Below, one piece after another: positions 4,505 through 11,249 of a stretch of 11,427 bases of DNA. Position 1 is the first letter of the stretch, and each line of letters begins with the position of its first letter. Source of the DNA: an uncultured Eubacteriales bacterium (GTDB lineage Bacteria; Bacillota; Clostridia; Christensenellales; UBA1242); assembly GCA_958420145.1 (NCBI GenBank), contig CATZIR010000014.1, positions 1 through 11,427 on the forward strand, in the 5' to 3' direction. The notes beneath the pieces are model-generated. The model saw nothing but the letters and a program-made list of their open reading frames with translations, made no database searches and was not told where the DNA came from. A program made the translations under genes and the position numbers.

Positions 4505-4745
4505 GTTTAAGTGTGATATTTGTGGCAAGGAATGTGATGGCGACAAGACATTCCACCTTAACTACCCACTTATCTTTGTTACAAATCAACAAGATGGTGC
4601 ATCTAGTAGACCGTATATTGAAAATAAAGGTATTGATGTTTGCCACGATTGTGCTGATAAGATACTAAAAATTGAGGCAAGTGGCGCTATGGGTTATGAC
4701 ACATTGAAAATAAGAGAGGCTGAAAATGATGAAAAGGCAGATTAA
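4485..4745 (+). CDS. Small zinc-binding protein, 86 aa
   Basis: Reads MKIEIIKFKCDICGKEC, with C10-x2-C13 and C17, and later a second pair, C53-x2-C56 (DVCHDCADKI). The middle contains HLNYP and a polar loop. Two Cys pairs suggest a treble-clef or ribbon zinc site. An ATG at 4479 (two residues longer) is possible, but GAGG is only 3 nt from it and 9 nt from 4485, so I prefer 4485. The frame overlaps the 3' end of the previous gene. Function unknown. Confidence 0.78.
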   Translation: MKIEIIKFKCDICGKECDGDKTFHLNYPLIFVTNQQDGASSRPYIENKGIDVCHDCADKILKIEASGAMGYDTLKIREAENDEKAD

Positions 4746-5007
4746 AATGTCGACTATCGCAAAAATTCAAAGATGCACAATGCGAATTTTTGAGGCACAA
4801 GACCAAGATTACCCAGATAATAGAATTGTTGCGAGCAACGAAAGGGCTATACAACACTACCTTGACGATATAACTAGCGACACTAATGAGCAATGCAAGA
4901 TATTAAATGCCATTGAAAGCGAAAATTTTAACACAAAAGACTATACTTATAAGCCAATTTGCGATAATTTGAGAGCACTTGGCTATGAAGTTGTTGAGGG
5001 TCAGTAA
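4726..5007 (+). CDS. Hypothetical protein, 93 aa
   Basis: Starts MMKRQIKMSTIAKIQRCTMR with GAGAGG 6 nt upstream. An internal ATG at 4747, one base after the previous stop, is an alternative that would give 86 aa. The protein has a basic N-terminal helix and an acidic middle (DQDYPDNRIVASNERAIQHY). It ends with CDNLRALGYEVVEGQ, a helix-turn-strand of the kind common in small phage proteins. No motif recognised. It ends with TAA overlapping the next ATG. Confidence 0.75.
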   Translation: MMKRQIKMSTIAKIQRCTMRIFEAQDQDYPDNRIVASNERAIQHYLDDITSDTNEQCKILNAIESENFNTKDYTYKPICDNLRALGYEVVEGQ

Positions 5008-5249
5008 TGAAAGAAAAAAGATATTTTATTGAATGCCCTTATTGTAGCAAAGAGCAATATTGCACAAAGTCAATTTTCCATTGTATGGGCGTGTTTGATA
5101 TGGGTGGCGGAAATTGTTTAGATTGTGATAAGCACTTTCAAATCATTTACGATCCACAAACTGACACAATGAAAACTCGCAAATGGGAAGAATTTGAGCA
5201 AGAAATAAAAGAGAAAAAGGAGAAAAAAGATGCCAACAAGCAATCATAG
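5007..5249 (+). CDS. Small Cys-rich zinc-ribbon protein, 80 aa
   Basis: GAGGGTCAGTA precedes the ATG, which overlaps the previous stop. C10-x2-C13 (ECPYCSKEQ), C19, C26 and C37-x2-C40 (NCLDCDKHFQIIYD) give a zinc-ribbon pattern, with extra Cys that might hold a second metal. The last 25 residues are a Lys/Glu-rich helix. Comparable small CPYC...CxxC proteins are frequent in phage accessory regions. It overlaps the next gene by 20 nt. Confidence 0.8.
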   Translation: MKEKRYFIECPYCSKEQYCTKSIFHCMGVFDMGGGNCLDCDKHFQIIYDPQTDTMKTRKWEEFEQEIKEKKEKKDANKQS

Positions 5250-5490
5250 ACGAGATATAGAATTTCAATTCAAGTATGAGGGTGCTGATTACTATTTCGA
5301 TGGTCTAAATATCGAAACTGAAGACGGTATTTTCGTTTGTAGATGCGATATTACTGCATTTGATATGGAATACAATGAACTTAACCTAAAAATTTGTTGC
5401 CTTGTAAGTTTAGATGCCTATTTTACTGGGTATAGTGCTGGTAAAAGAGCAAAATTGAGCGAAATTCAACAAGTTTTAGGTATTAGATAG
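5230..5490 (+). CDS. Hypothetical protein, 86 aa
   Basis: Excellent ribosome site AAGGAG, 7 nt before the ATG. Residues 10-50 look beta-rich (IEFQFKYEGADYYFDGLNIE, then IFVCRCDITAF). The C-terminal third is helical (YSAGKRAKLSEIQQVLGIR). CRC and CC occur but no CxxC pair. No family recognised. It begins inside the previous gene and ends TAG 10 nt before the next start. Confidence 0.8.
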   Translation: MPTSNHRRDIEFQFKYEGADYYFDGLNIETEDGIFVCRCDITAFDMEYNELNLKICCLVSLDAYFTGYSAGKRAKLSEIQQVLGIR

Positions 5491-5500
5491 GAGAAAAGTT

Positions 5501-5683
5501 ATGACTTTGGAACAAGCAAGAGCAAATATTGGCAGATATGTTACTTATGTGCCATTTGAGGGTTGTGATAAGAGCCAATACGAACTTGGTGTAATTACAA
5601 GTGTAAATGATAGGTATGTTTTCGTTAGATATGGCAATCAAATCAACTCGAAAGCAACTAGACCGGAAGATTTAAGGTTTTAA
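5501..5683 (+). CDS. Small beta-barrel-like phage protein, 60 aa
   Basis: Starts MTLEQARANIGRYVTYVPFE after AGGAG. The order helix, GRYVTY strand, EGCDKSQYELGVITSVNDRY, YVFVRYG strand and RPEDLRF tail is that of a small SH3-like fold. I know this pattern (IG..V.Y.PFEGCD...GVITS.ND.YVFVRYG....ATRPEDL) as a common unassigned protein in phages of Gram-positive bacteria. The role is unknown; length is normal for the type. The next gene follows after 11 nt. Confidence 0.85.
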   Translation: MTLEQARANIGRYVTYVPFEGCDKSQYELGVITSVNDRYVFVRYGNQINSKATRPEDLRF

Positions 5684-5694
5684 GAGGTGTTTTT

Positions 5695-6099
5695 ATGAAT
5701 AAAGGCGAATTTATTGTTGCTATTAACCAAATAAGTGCCTCATACAACTGGGATTGGGACAAAAGGGATGGCTTTAACGAGTGTAAGAAAAGAATTATTG
5801 AACTTGCTAACGATTTAGATGAGCAAGGGCTTACTGTTGATGCCTTTAAACTCTATAAAGAGACATTAAACGAGATGAATGAGCGATATAATGACCTTTT
5901 CACTCTACAAAGACAACTTTTTGAGGCTAATAATAGCAAAATCTTTATGGAAAACGAGAATAGACGATTATTTGAGGAAAACGAAAAGTTTTTGCACGAA
6001 AAAATGCTTGCTGAGGAATTTATAAGCAAGCACGGGCTTTGGGAAAAGTTTATGAGGGAGACAAAGAAAGATGAAACCGAAGATGACGATATTGATTGA
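5695..6099 (+). CDS. Coiled-coil hypothetical protein, 134 aa
   Basis: AAGAGGT precedes the ATG. The N-terminal part (1-50) contains SASYNWDWDKRDGFNECKKR. Residues 50-112 form a long charged helix with repeated Asn/Glu/Leu, typical of a coiled coil (ENENRRLFEENEKFLHEKML). The last 12 residues are acidic (ETEDDDID). It has no enzyme motif and is probably oligomeric. It overlaps the next gene by 29 nt. Confidence 0.8.
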   Translation: MNKGEFIVAINQISASYNWDWDKRDGFNECKKRIIELANDLDEQGLTVDAFKLYKETLNEMNERYNDLFTLQRQLFEANNSKIFMENENRRLFEENEKFLHEKMLAEEFISKHGLWEKFMRETKKDETEDDDID

Positions 6100-6424
6100 T
6101 AGAATGCCCAAATCTTGTAATGAGTGCCCTTTTTGTGAATGGTTTGACAAAGATGCTCACGGAAAAGGAAAACACGAAGTGGCTTGTTATCTAATGGGAA
6201 CTTGTGGCAACATTCTCTATGGCGACCAATTATCGCCAAAAAAATGTAATGCTCTTATGTTAAAGAAAAACTATGTGCAAAGTTATGTTTATGCTGTTTT
6301 AGACGAGGCTGAAACTGAATTTACAAAATATTTGCCATTAAAAGATAAAACTGGTGCTGGCTACTATGCTAGCCTAAACAAAATTAGGGAGAAATTTATA
6401 AATGCCGATTTTACCAGAGAATAA
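6071..6424 (+). CDS. Cys-rich phage protein with PKSCxECP motif, 117 aa
   Basis: After a beta start (MTILIDRMP) comes PKSCNECPFCEW, with Cys 16, 19 and 22, followed by further Cys at 39, 45 and 59. The [MI]P.SC..CPF pattern with a later Cys cluster is a familiar phage small-protein family that probably binds zinc. A related copy is encoded at 8116. Residues 65-117 are a helical extension. The start is ATG 6071 with GGGAG about 10 nt upstream; ATG 6083 lacks a site. It overlaps genes on both sides. Confidence 0.8.
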   Translation: MKPKMTILIDRMPKSCNECPFCEWFDKDAHGKGKHEVACYLMGTCGNILYGDQLSPKKCNALMLKKNYVQSYVYAVLDEAETEFTKYLPLKDKTGAGYYASLNKIREKFINADFTRE

Positions 6425-6800
6425 AAAGAGATACCCTGCAAATTGGAAAACCGAAATTAGACCGAGAATACTTGCAAGGGCTAATAATTGTTGCGAAAAT
6501 TGTGGTGTGCCAAATAAATCATTGTTGGTTTATAGAAATAATAAACTTAACGACATAGTCAAACCGACTGATTTTGTTTATGATTTGCATAAAAACGATG
6601 GTGGCAAAACTTGGACAACTTACGAAGATGGCAAACTTGTAAGATATAGATTGGCTCTTGTTGTTCTTACTATCGCCCACCTGGACCACACACCAGAAAA
6701 TTGCAACGATGATAATTTAAGGGCTTGGTGTCAAAAGTGTCATAATTCTTACGATGCTAAACATAGAGCCGAAACAAGGAGTAAAAATGCGAAAGTTTAA
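6402..6800 (+). CDS. HNH endonuclease, 132 aa
   Basis: HNH nuclease fold with zinc knuckles C31-x2-C34 (CCENCG) and C110-x2-C113 (AWCQKCHNSYD). The catalytic core is AHLDH at 92-96, with DNLR and Asn105 eight residues after His96, and His114 eight residues after Asn105, the canonical H-N-H spacing. All expected residues are present, so it should cut DNA using a divalent metal. Stand-alone phage HNH proteins act as homing-type or packaging-associated nucleases; which of these applies here cannot be read. Start ATG with GGGAG upstream; it overlaps the previous gene by 23 nt. Confidence 0.92.
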   Translation: MPILPENKKRYPANWKTEIRPRILARANNCCENCGVPNKSLLVYRNNKLNDIVKPTDFVYDLHKNDGGKTWTTYEDGKLVRYRLALVVLTIAHLDHTPENCNDDNLRAWCQKCHNSYDAKHRAETRSKNAKV

Positions 6801-7071
6801 AACAAAACAAGGTTTAGTGGTTTACGAAACTGATGCAAAGACAGTAATTGATGCTTTTGACGGTTTAGGTTTGTGCGATGCTTGTTGTACTTATTCGCCT
6901 AAGGGTTATTACATACCTGTCTTAAATAGTTATTATTGCCCTAAATGTTATGAAGATTGGCTTACTAGGGCTAAAAAGTTTGCACAAGATGAGTGGTATG
7001 AAACTAGAAAGATTGATGAGTTTGAGTTTATGCTTAAAGTTTTAGGAATTAAATTTTCGGAGGAATTATAA
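6787..7071 (+). CDS. Small zinc-binding phage protein, 94 aa
   Basis: AAGGAGTAAAA fixes the start at MRKFKTKQGLVVYETDAKTV. An ATG at 6754 would lie deep in the HNH gene without a site. Two Cys pairs, C30-x2-C33 in GLCDACCTY and C51-x2-C54 in YYCPKCYEDWL, separated by GYYIPVLNS, form a zinc ribbon. I recognise the GYYIPVLN..YCP.CY..W signature from unassigned phage proteins. The C-terminal 35 residues are helical. Coupled to the next gene by TAATG. Confidence 0.85.
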   Translation: MRKFKTKQGLVVYETDAKTVIDAFDGLGLCDACCTYSPKGYYIPVLNSYYCPKCYEDWLTRAKKFAQDEWYETRKIDEFEFMLKVLGIKFSEEL

Positions 7072-7430
7072 TGCCAGATTATATAAAAGACTTAATGGGT
7101 TTGTTTGATGGTAGTTTTATAAACCAAAACAATGAATTGATATTATGCCCTAGAACAAATCTATATTTTAGGCTTGAAGATGTACATAATGTCGAGGACT
7201 GTTGCTATAAAATTGTTTCTTGGTGTAGCCGAGATGCTAGCAAAAGCGAGCCCTACCACTCTCAATGGAGAAATGAACGATATAGAGAGTATGTTAGGAA
7301 TGCTATAAACACTTTTCTTGGAACTGACTTTACTGAGGACGAATGGCTGGAAATATATTGCAAATATGGTAATGGTTGCCATAAGGACGAATGCAAAGAA
7401 TTTATAAAAAATAAAATTTTAAAAGGTTAA
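7071..7430 (+). CDS. Hypothetical protein, 119 aa
   Basis: GGAGGAATTATA gives an ideal ribosome site, and the ATG overlaps the previous stop. Several Cys are present (26, 44, 45, 52, 97, 103, 108). Near the C-terminus, CKYGNGCHKDEC could form a metal site. The middle is helical and basic (SQWRNERYREYVRNAINTFL). The FTEDEWLEIY stretch is a typical helical segment. No family assigned. Confidence 0.8.
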   Translation: MPDYIKDLMGLFDGSFINQNNELILCPRTNLYFRLEDVHNVEDCCYKIVSWCSRDASKSEPYHSQWRNERYREYVRNAINTFLGTDFTEDEWLEIYCKYGNGCHKDECKEFIKNKILKG

Positions 7431-7434
7431 AACT

Positions 7435-7899
7435 ATGAGTGCTGAAGATTTTGAAGGAATTAGAATGTTGGCGAAACAAAATCACGCCGAAAGGGTTGCT
7501 AAAACACCAGAGAGAATTGAATATGCCGAAAAGCGATTTAAAGATGAAAATATTGCTTACAAGATCCTAAACAAAAGTATTGGACACTTTCACGTCTTTG
7601 ACGAATTTGGCAATTTATTTCAATTTTGGGCATCGACTGGGAAAATAACCTATGCCAAAAACACAAAAGACGCAAGAGGGTTTAAATCTTTTACCGATGA
7701 GAGAGGTATTGAAAATTGCATTAAGATTGTTAAATATCGCAATTTAAAGCGCCAAAACTCAAAAACGAAAGAGATTTGCGACAAAATTAGAAAGTTTGCA
7801 AATGAGTATCGAGTTAGTGTTTTAACCGATGAATATGTGAACTATTATGACCTGCTTGACTTGTTGAACGATATAGAAAAGGGAGACAAAAATGTTTAA
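7435..7899 (+). CDS. Widespread phage hypothetical protein, 154 aa
   Basis: Starts MSAEDFEGIRMLAKQNHAER with AAAAGG upstream. The conserved signature RVAKTPERIEYA at 20-31, then SIGHFHVFDEFGNLFQFWAS at 48-67 and TGKI at 68-71, and a later RGIENCIKIVK, is one I know from many phages of Gram-positive bacteria. There the family is unassigned, with GHFH and FQFW as its hallmark. This copy carries about 50 extra helical residues at the C-terminus (KTKEICDKIRKF... onward) that I do not recall from the typical form. Its end overlaps the next gene by 8 nt. Confidence 0.87.
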   Translation: MSAEDFEGIRMLAKQNHAERVAKTPERIEYAEKRFKDENIAYKILNKSIGHFHVFDEFGNLFQFWASTGKITYAKNTKDARGFKSFTDERGIENCIKIVKYRNLKRQNSKTKEICDKIRKFANEYRVSVLTDEYVNYYDLLDLLNDIEKGDKNV

Positions 7900-8116
7900 T
7901 AGTTTAGAAAAAGCAATGGAAATTGTACTCTTTATAAAAGATTATATTGGCGATGGCGATAGGTACTCTATTGATATGAAAGAACTTTTATTTATTTGTG
8001 AGGACTATATTGATGCACATAAAAGTTGTGATGCTATGAGTTATGAAATTGAAAGCCTAAGGAATTATATAAGGTTGCTTGAAAAAGAAAATAAAGAATT
8101 AAAGGAGAAACCTTAA
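7892..8116 (+). CDS. Small helical protein, 74 aa
   Basis: GGGAGACAAAA precedes the ATG. It is almost all helix. The C-terminal third (YEIESLRNYIRLLEKENKEL) is a heptad-like coiled coil. Two Cys, no pair. It probably acts as a dimerising or adaptor protein, but no function is shown. It overlaps both neighbours by a few bases. Confidence 0.78.
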   Translation: MFNSLEKAMEIVLFIKDYIGDGDRYSIDMKELLFICEDYIDAHKSCDAMSYEIESLRNYIRLLEKENKELKEKP

Positions 8117-8439
8117 TGGAACTATATGTTAAAGGCGAATTGCCTAAAAGTTGTTGGGAATGCCCTTGTTTTAGAAATGACCTAGAACAAGGTTGTGGGC
8201 TTGATGATGAGGGTAAAGACTACTTTTTAGACGAAATTGATGGTGGCGAATGCCCACTTAAATCACTTGCCGAACACGATGGGTGTATTTGTAAGAGAAT
8301 TAAGCAAGGAATTGAAGATAAAGGAATTGTAAGCCCCAATTATGCTGATGGCTCTTGTGATTACTGTATCAATGAGGGTGCATTAGATGATGTTTTAGAT
8401 GATGTCATAAAGGAGACTTCTAACAATGACGAAATATAA
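8116..8439 (+). CDS. Cys-rich protein with PKSCxECP motif, 107 aa, relative of 6071 product
   Basis: AAAGGAGAAACC precedes the ATG, which overlaps the previous stop. LPKSCWECPCF at 9-19 (Cys 13, 16, 18), Cys27 in GCGLDDEG, and GECPLKS (Cys46) follow the family order C..CP....C.........CPL. A later C57, C59 and C81-x2-C84 (CDYC) add a possible second site. The tail is acidic (DDVLDDVIKE). It is clearly related in its first 50 residues to the product at 6071 and probably binds zinc. Confidence 0.82.
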   Translation: MELYVKGELPKSCWECPCFRNDLEQGCGLDDEGKDYFLDEIDGGECPLKSLAEHDGCICKRIKQGIEDKGIVSPNYADGSCDYCINEGALDDVLDDVIKETSNNDEI

Positions 8440-8692
8440 TTTAATTTCATTTATTATTTGTTTGATTATTGCAACGGTAAACATTGTTGCTGCATTCATT
8501 TGGGGTGCTACACTTTTCTCAGTTGTTTGTTGTTGGGTGTGTTATATGGCTTTTGCTCTACTTATTTTCACACAAGAAAAAACAATTAAAAGAATACGAG
8601 ACCAACAAAAACTTGAAAGAAAAATCTTTTTAGATTTCTTTAATCGCTCTGTTGAAAATAAAAAGGAGAATAATGATGAAATACAAGATTAA
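8426..8692 (+). CDS. Small membrane protein, 88 aa
   Basis: AAGGAGACTT upstream of the ATG. Two hydrophobic helices (about 6-28 and 30-49, the second with VVCCWVCYMAFALL) separated by a very short turn, then a charged cytoplasmic-type helix (TIKRIRDQQKLERKIFLDFF). Topology is two-pass with the tail probably inside. No holin-like partner is evident. First of three consecutive membrane proteins. Confidence 0.8.
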   Translation: MTKYNLISFIICLIIATVNIVAAFIWGATLFSVVCCWVCYMAFALLIFTQEKTIKRIRDQQKLERKIFLDFFNRSVENKKENNDEIQD

Positions 8693-9296
8693 GCATTGGA
8701 AATGTTTTTGTGCAACACTTAAAGATACATTAGAATGTTGGGCTAACAAACTTGATAACGATTTTCTTGGTGTTTTGTTGGGAAATGTATTATTTTTCTC
8801 AACTATGATTATCGGTTTCCCTATATTTCTAATTCTTGCAACTATTTGGTATGTTAAGCGAGTAAAACTTATCAATAGGGCTTTGCCTGGCGACGAAATT
8901 GCTATAAGGTCAATGATTAAGCAAGGCTATGTAAAAAAACTAAATAAGGACCAGATACATATTATCGAGGAAAAAGAGACTATTAAAAAGCAAACCTCTA
9001 AGATTTTACAAGATGAAAGGTCTAAAAAGTTATTTAACTATGGCGATGTTCTCTATACCGTGCAAGGCAAATCACGAGTTATCGAGTTTTATGTTGATAA
9101 AATATCGTTTAAGGTTTTCAAATGTTCTGGTGGCGGCAAAATCGGTATAAGAGAGTATTGGTGTAATTGTTATAGACACCACCTACCTCACTCTAACAAT
9201 TTTGGAAATTGGAGATGTCGACATAATCACAATTTGTTTAGAACTGAACAAGAGGCTTATGCCTACCTAGATGAACTTAAACAAGGAGATAAATAA
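8676..9296 (+). CDS. Membrane-anchored protein with soluble C-terminal domain, 206 aa
   Basis: AAGGAG lies 7 nt before the chosen ATG; ATG 8673 is also possible. Residues 28-60 form one or two membrane helices (VLLGNVLFFSTMIIGFPIFL). After a charged linker, residues 118-206 hold a separate domain: YGDVLYTVQGKSRVIEFYV, a His/Cys-rich part (YWCNCYRHHLPHSNN, RCRHNHN), and the ending NLFRTEQEAYAYLDELKQ. That ending matches a common phage and bacterial small-domain pattern in which a GD..Y strand start is followed by a final FxT.EEA...L helix. That domain usually occurs alone, so a membrane fusion is notable. Function unknown. Confidence 0.8.
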   Translation: MKYKIKHWKCFCATLKDTLECWANKLDNDFLGVLLGNVLFFSTMIIGFPIFLILATIWYVKRVKLINRALPGDEIAIRSMIKQGYVKKLNKDQIHIIEEKETIKKQTSKILQDERSKKLFNYGDVLYTVQGKSRVIEFYVDKISFKVFKCSGGGKIGIREYWCNCYRHHLPHSNNFGNWRCRHNHNLFRTEQEAYAYLDELKQGDK

Positions 9297-9541
9297 TGAG
9301 TAGAAAAGGTTATTTTATAATTAGTGCTATTTTATTTGTTTTGGCGATTGGTTTGGTTGTTTGTGGAGTTTTAATGTTTAATGCTCTGCCAGATGGCTAT
9401 ACTGCCGGTACTAATTCATCTACTAAGCACGATTTAATTGGTATGGGGTTGTGTTGGTGTTTTATATTAGCATTTGGTTGTTTGGCTGGTGCTATTGGAA
9501 TGCTAGCCGCTGGTTTAAGTTATAAGGGGTATGATTGGTAA
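9296..9541 (+). CDS. Small membrane protein, 81 aa
   Basis: AAGGAGATAAATA precedes the ATG, which overlaps the previous stop. Two hydrophobic segments at about 6-28 (YFIISAILFVLAIGLVVCGV) and 47-75 (Gly/Ala-rich, GMGLCWCFILAFGCLAGA). The polar loop between them holds DGYTAGTNSSTKHD. Two-pass membrane topology is likely. No family recognised. Confidence 0.8.
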   Translation: MSRKGYFIISAILFVLAIGLVVCGVLMFNALPDGYTAGTNSSTKHDLIGMGLCWCFILAFGCLAGAIGMLAAGLSYKGYDW

Positions 9542-9542
9542 A

Positions 9543-10121
9543 ATGATAACGATATTATTAAGTGTTCGCCCAGAATGGGTTGCGAAAATACATAATGGCG
9601 AAAAGTTAGCCGAAATAAGAGGTACAATACCTAAAAAGGCAATGATGAAAAATGAGCCCATAAGAGTTTGTATTTATTGTACGAAAGACACAAAGAGAAT
9701 TTTAGCAGGCACACCACTTGTTGAAAAATCTTGGAAATGTTGGAATAGAAACGAATGGAGTGCACAAGAAAAGAAAGATTGTGGCTATGGGGCTTATAAT
9801 GGCAAAGTTGTGAGTGAATTTATGTTAAATATGACTGAATGTTTTACAACCGACTATCGAAAGAATGCTGAACAAACTGCACGAATTTGCAAACTAAGTT
9901 GTGTTAGTTTTGACGAGATGGCTGATTATGAGGTTGGTAAACCTTGCCTATTTGCTTGGCATATAAGCCATTTACATATTTACGATAAACCAAAAGAATT
10001 GCACGAGTTTGGCAATTATGAAACTAGATATAGTAAGGCTCGTAAAAGCCAAATAACTGGTTGGTTTCCATTAAGGCGACCACCTCAATCTTATTGTTAT
10101 GTGGAGGAAAAAGATGCCTAA
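9543..10121 (+). CDS. ASCH/PUA-like phage protein, 192 aa
   Basis: Begins MITILLSVRPEWVAKIHNGE, followed by EIRGTIPK, VCIYCT, GKVVSEF, LSCVSFDEMADYE, AWHISHLHIYDKPKELHEF and RRPPQSYCYVEE. This order is characteristic of an ASCH/PUA-like family frequent in phages of Gram-positive bacteria, a fold thought to bind nucleic acid or modified nucleotides. The substrate is not known. EIRG replaces the usual EIRK. An insertion near 50-80 is Cys/Trp-rich. I chose ATG 9543, one base after the previous stop; ATG 9531 is too close to AAGGGG and adds residues the family lacks. The site for 9543 is weak. Confidence 0.85.
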   Translation: MITILLSVRPEWVAKIHNGEKLAEIRGTIPKKAMMKNEPIRVCIYCTKDTKRILAGTPLVEKSWKCWNRNEWSAQEKKDCGYGAYNGKVVSEFMLNMTECFTTDYRKNAEQTARICKLSCVSFDEMADYEVGKPCLFAWHISHLHIYDKPKELHEFGNYETRYSKARKSQITGWFPLRRPPQSYCYVEEKDA

Positions 10122-10410
10122 ATATTATGTTAGACAACCAGATAATAAAATTGCACTCTACTCAACCATTGTCGATAATTGGCTATATAAAGATATGACT
10201 GAAGATGAGTTTTATAAACTGTTTTGTGAAAGAAATGGCAAACATACATTAGAGGTCGCTTTACAGCACATTGACAAATGGACTGATTATGCTGAATGTG
10301 AAAAACATATCAATGCAAATTGTTTTTGGGTCGGCAGCAAAGTTAAAAATTATACACAAGAACAGATTGAAGAGTTTGTAAACAAAACTGGTTATGAGGA
10401 GAAAAAGTAA
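10114..10410 (+). CDS. Hypothetical protein, 98 aa
   Basis: GGAGGAAAAAG immediately precedes the ATG at 10114, so the upstream in-frame ATG at 10099 is rejected. Starts MPKYYVRQPDNKIALYSTIV, with strand-like content, and the DNWLYKDMTEDEFYKLF segment recalls short phage proteins with a KYYVR...YST.VD.W..... T..E pattern. The C-terminal third is helical (YTQEQIEEFVNKTGYE). Role unknown. It ends directly before the next ATG. Confidence 0.8.
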   Translation: MPKYYVRQPDNKIALYSTIVDNWLYKDMTEDEFYKLFCERNGKHTLEVALQHIDKWTDYAECEKHINANCFWVGSKVKNYTQEQIEEFVNKTGYEEKK

Positions 10411-10797
10411 ATGCTAGATTTAAGACAATATAGACCAATAATAATGATAAAAGACAAACAAAGTGGCAAAGTGTTTGAGTTTGGTACAAGTTCGCACGAT
10501 AGATTGGTTATAAGTGATGATAATAGAAAACTTACCTACCTTAACCTGCAAAATGGCGATGGATCATCGTGTGGCGATTACGAGTTCTATTTCGAGCACG
10601 ACCCAGACCTTAATGCTGAATACGGGTTTTATGAAAAGTCTATATCAAACCAACAAATCGAAAGTTTGGAAAATATTGCTGAAGATTGTATGGGCTGGCT
10701 AAGGCACAAAGGTTATTTGAATGTTGAGGACAATGTTGAGGCATTTACCAACGTTCTAAATCAAATGATAAATGAATTAAGGAGACCAATAGAATGA
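10411..10797 (+). CDS. Hypothetical protein, 128 aa
   Basis: GAGGAGAAAAAGTAA then ATG, starting on the base after the previous stop. The first half is beta-rich (IIMIKDKQSGKVFEFGTSSH, RKLTYLNLQNGDGSSCGDYE, YEFYFEHD). The second half is helical (ISNQQIESLENIAEDCMGWL). It may be a small alpha/beta domain. No motif recognised. Its end overlaps the next gene by 4 nt. Confidence 0.8.
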   Translation: MLDLRQYRPIIMIKDKQSGKVFEFGTSSHDRLVISDDNRKLTYLNLQNGDGSSCGDYEFYFEHDPDLNAEYGFYEKSISNQQIESLENIAEDCMGWLRHKGYLNVEDNVEAFTNVLNQMINELRRPIE

Positions 10798-11018
10798 AAG
10801 ATTTAAAAATTCCTAACAACTTAAAATTTGAGGGTGCTATTTGGTATGGAATTCTTGGTATTATAAAATGCCGAGATAAGCACGACAATGAGATTAAAAT
10901 TTATGTAGGCAAAGGCTTAGGTTTGAGTGAGCAGGACGATATTGAACGAATTATAGTCTTAGGAACTAAATACTCGGCTGACGAATTTATAAAATTAGTC
11001 GAATGGTTAGTTAAATAA
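10794..11018 (+). CDS. Small hypothetical protein, 74 aa
   Basis: AAGGAGACCAATAGA precedes the ATG, which overlaps the previous stop (ATGA). It has alternating strands (IWYGILGIIKCRDKHDNEIK, IKIYVGKGLGL) and a C-terminal helix (YSADEFIKLVEWLVK). Compact alpha/beta protein, one Cys. No family recognised. Confidence 0.8.
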   Translation: MKDLKIPNNLKFEGAIWYGILGIIKCRDKHDNEIKIYVGKGLGLSEQDDIERIIVLGTKYSADEFIKLVEWLVK

Positions 11019-11037
11019 CCTAAAAGGAGAACTTACA

Positions 11038-11232
11038 ATGAAATTTTGGCTAGGCTGTGCACTTGTAATATTTGGACTTGTTTGTATTGTTATTGCCATT
11101 GTTTGGCAACAAGTTCTTTGTTTTCAAAAGTTTGGTGTGATATTTGATGAGATATTTATTCCTCATTGGAGTGCATTTTTCTATCTAGGTGTTATACCTG
11201 GTGCGATTGGCTATTTCATAGCAAAAGAATAA
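11038..11232 (+). CDS. Small membrane protein, 64 aa
   Basis: AAAAGGAGAACTTACA upstream of the ATG. Hydrophobic segments at about 3-25 (FWLGCALVIFGLVCIVIAIV) and 45-61 (AFFYLGVIPGAIGYFIA), with an aromatic loop between them. Two-pass membrane topology. No family recognised. Confidence 0.78.
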   Translation: MKFWLGCALVIFGLVCIVIAIVWQQVLCFQKFGVIFDEIFIPHWSAFFYLGVIPGAIGYFIAKE

Positions 11233-11249
11233 AATTAAAGGAGAAATCT

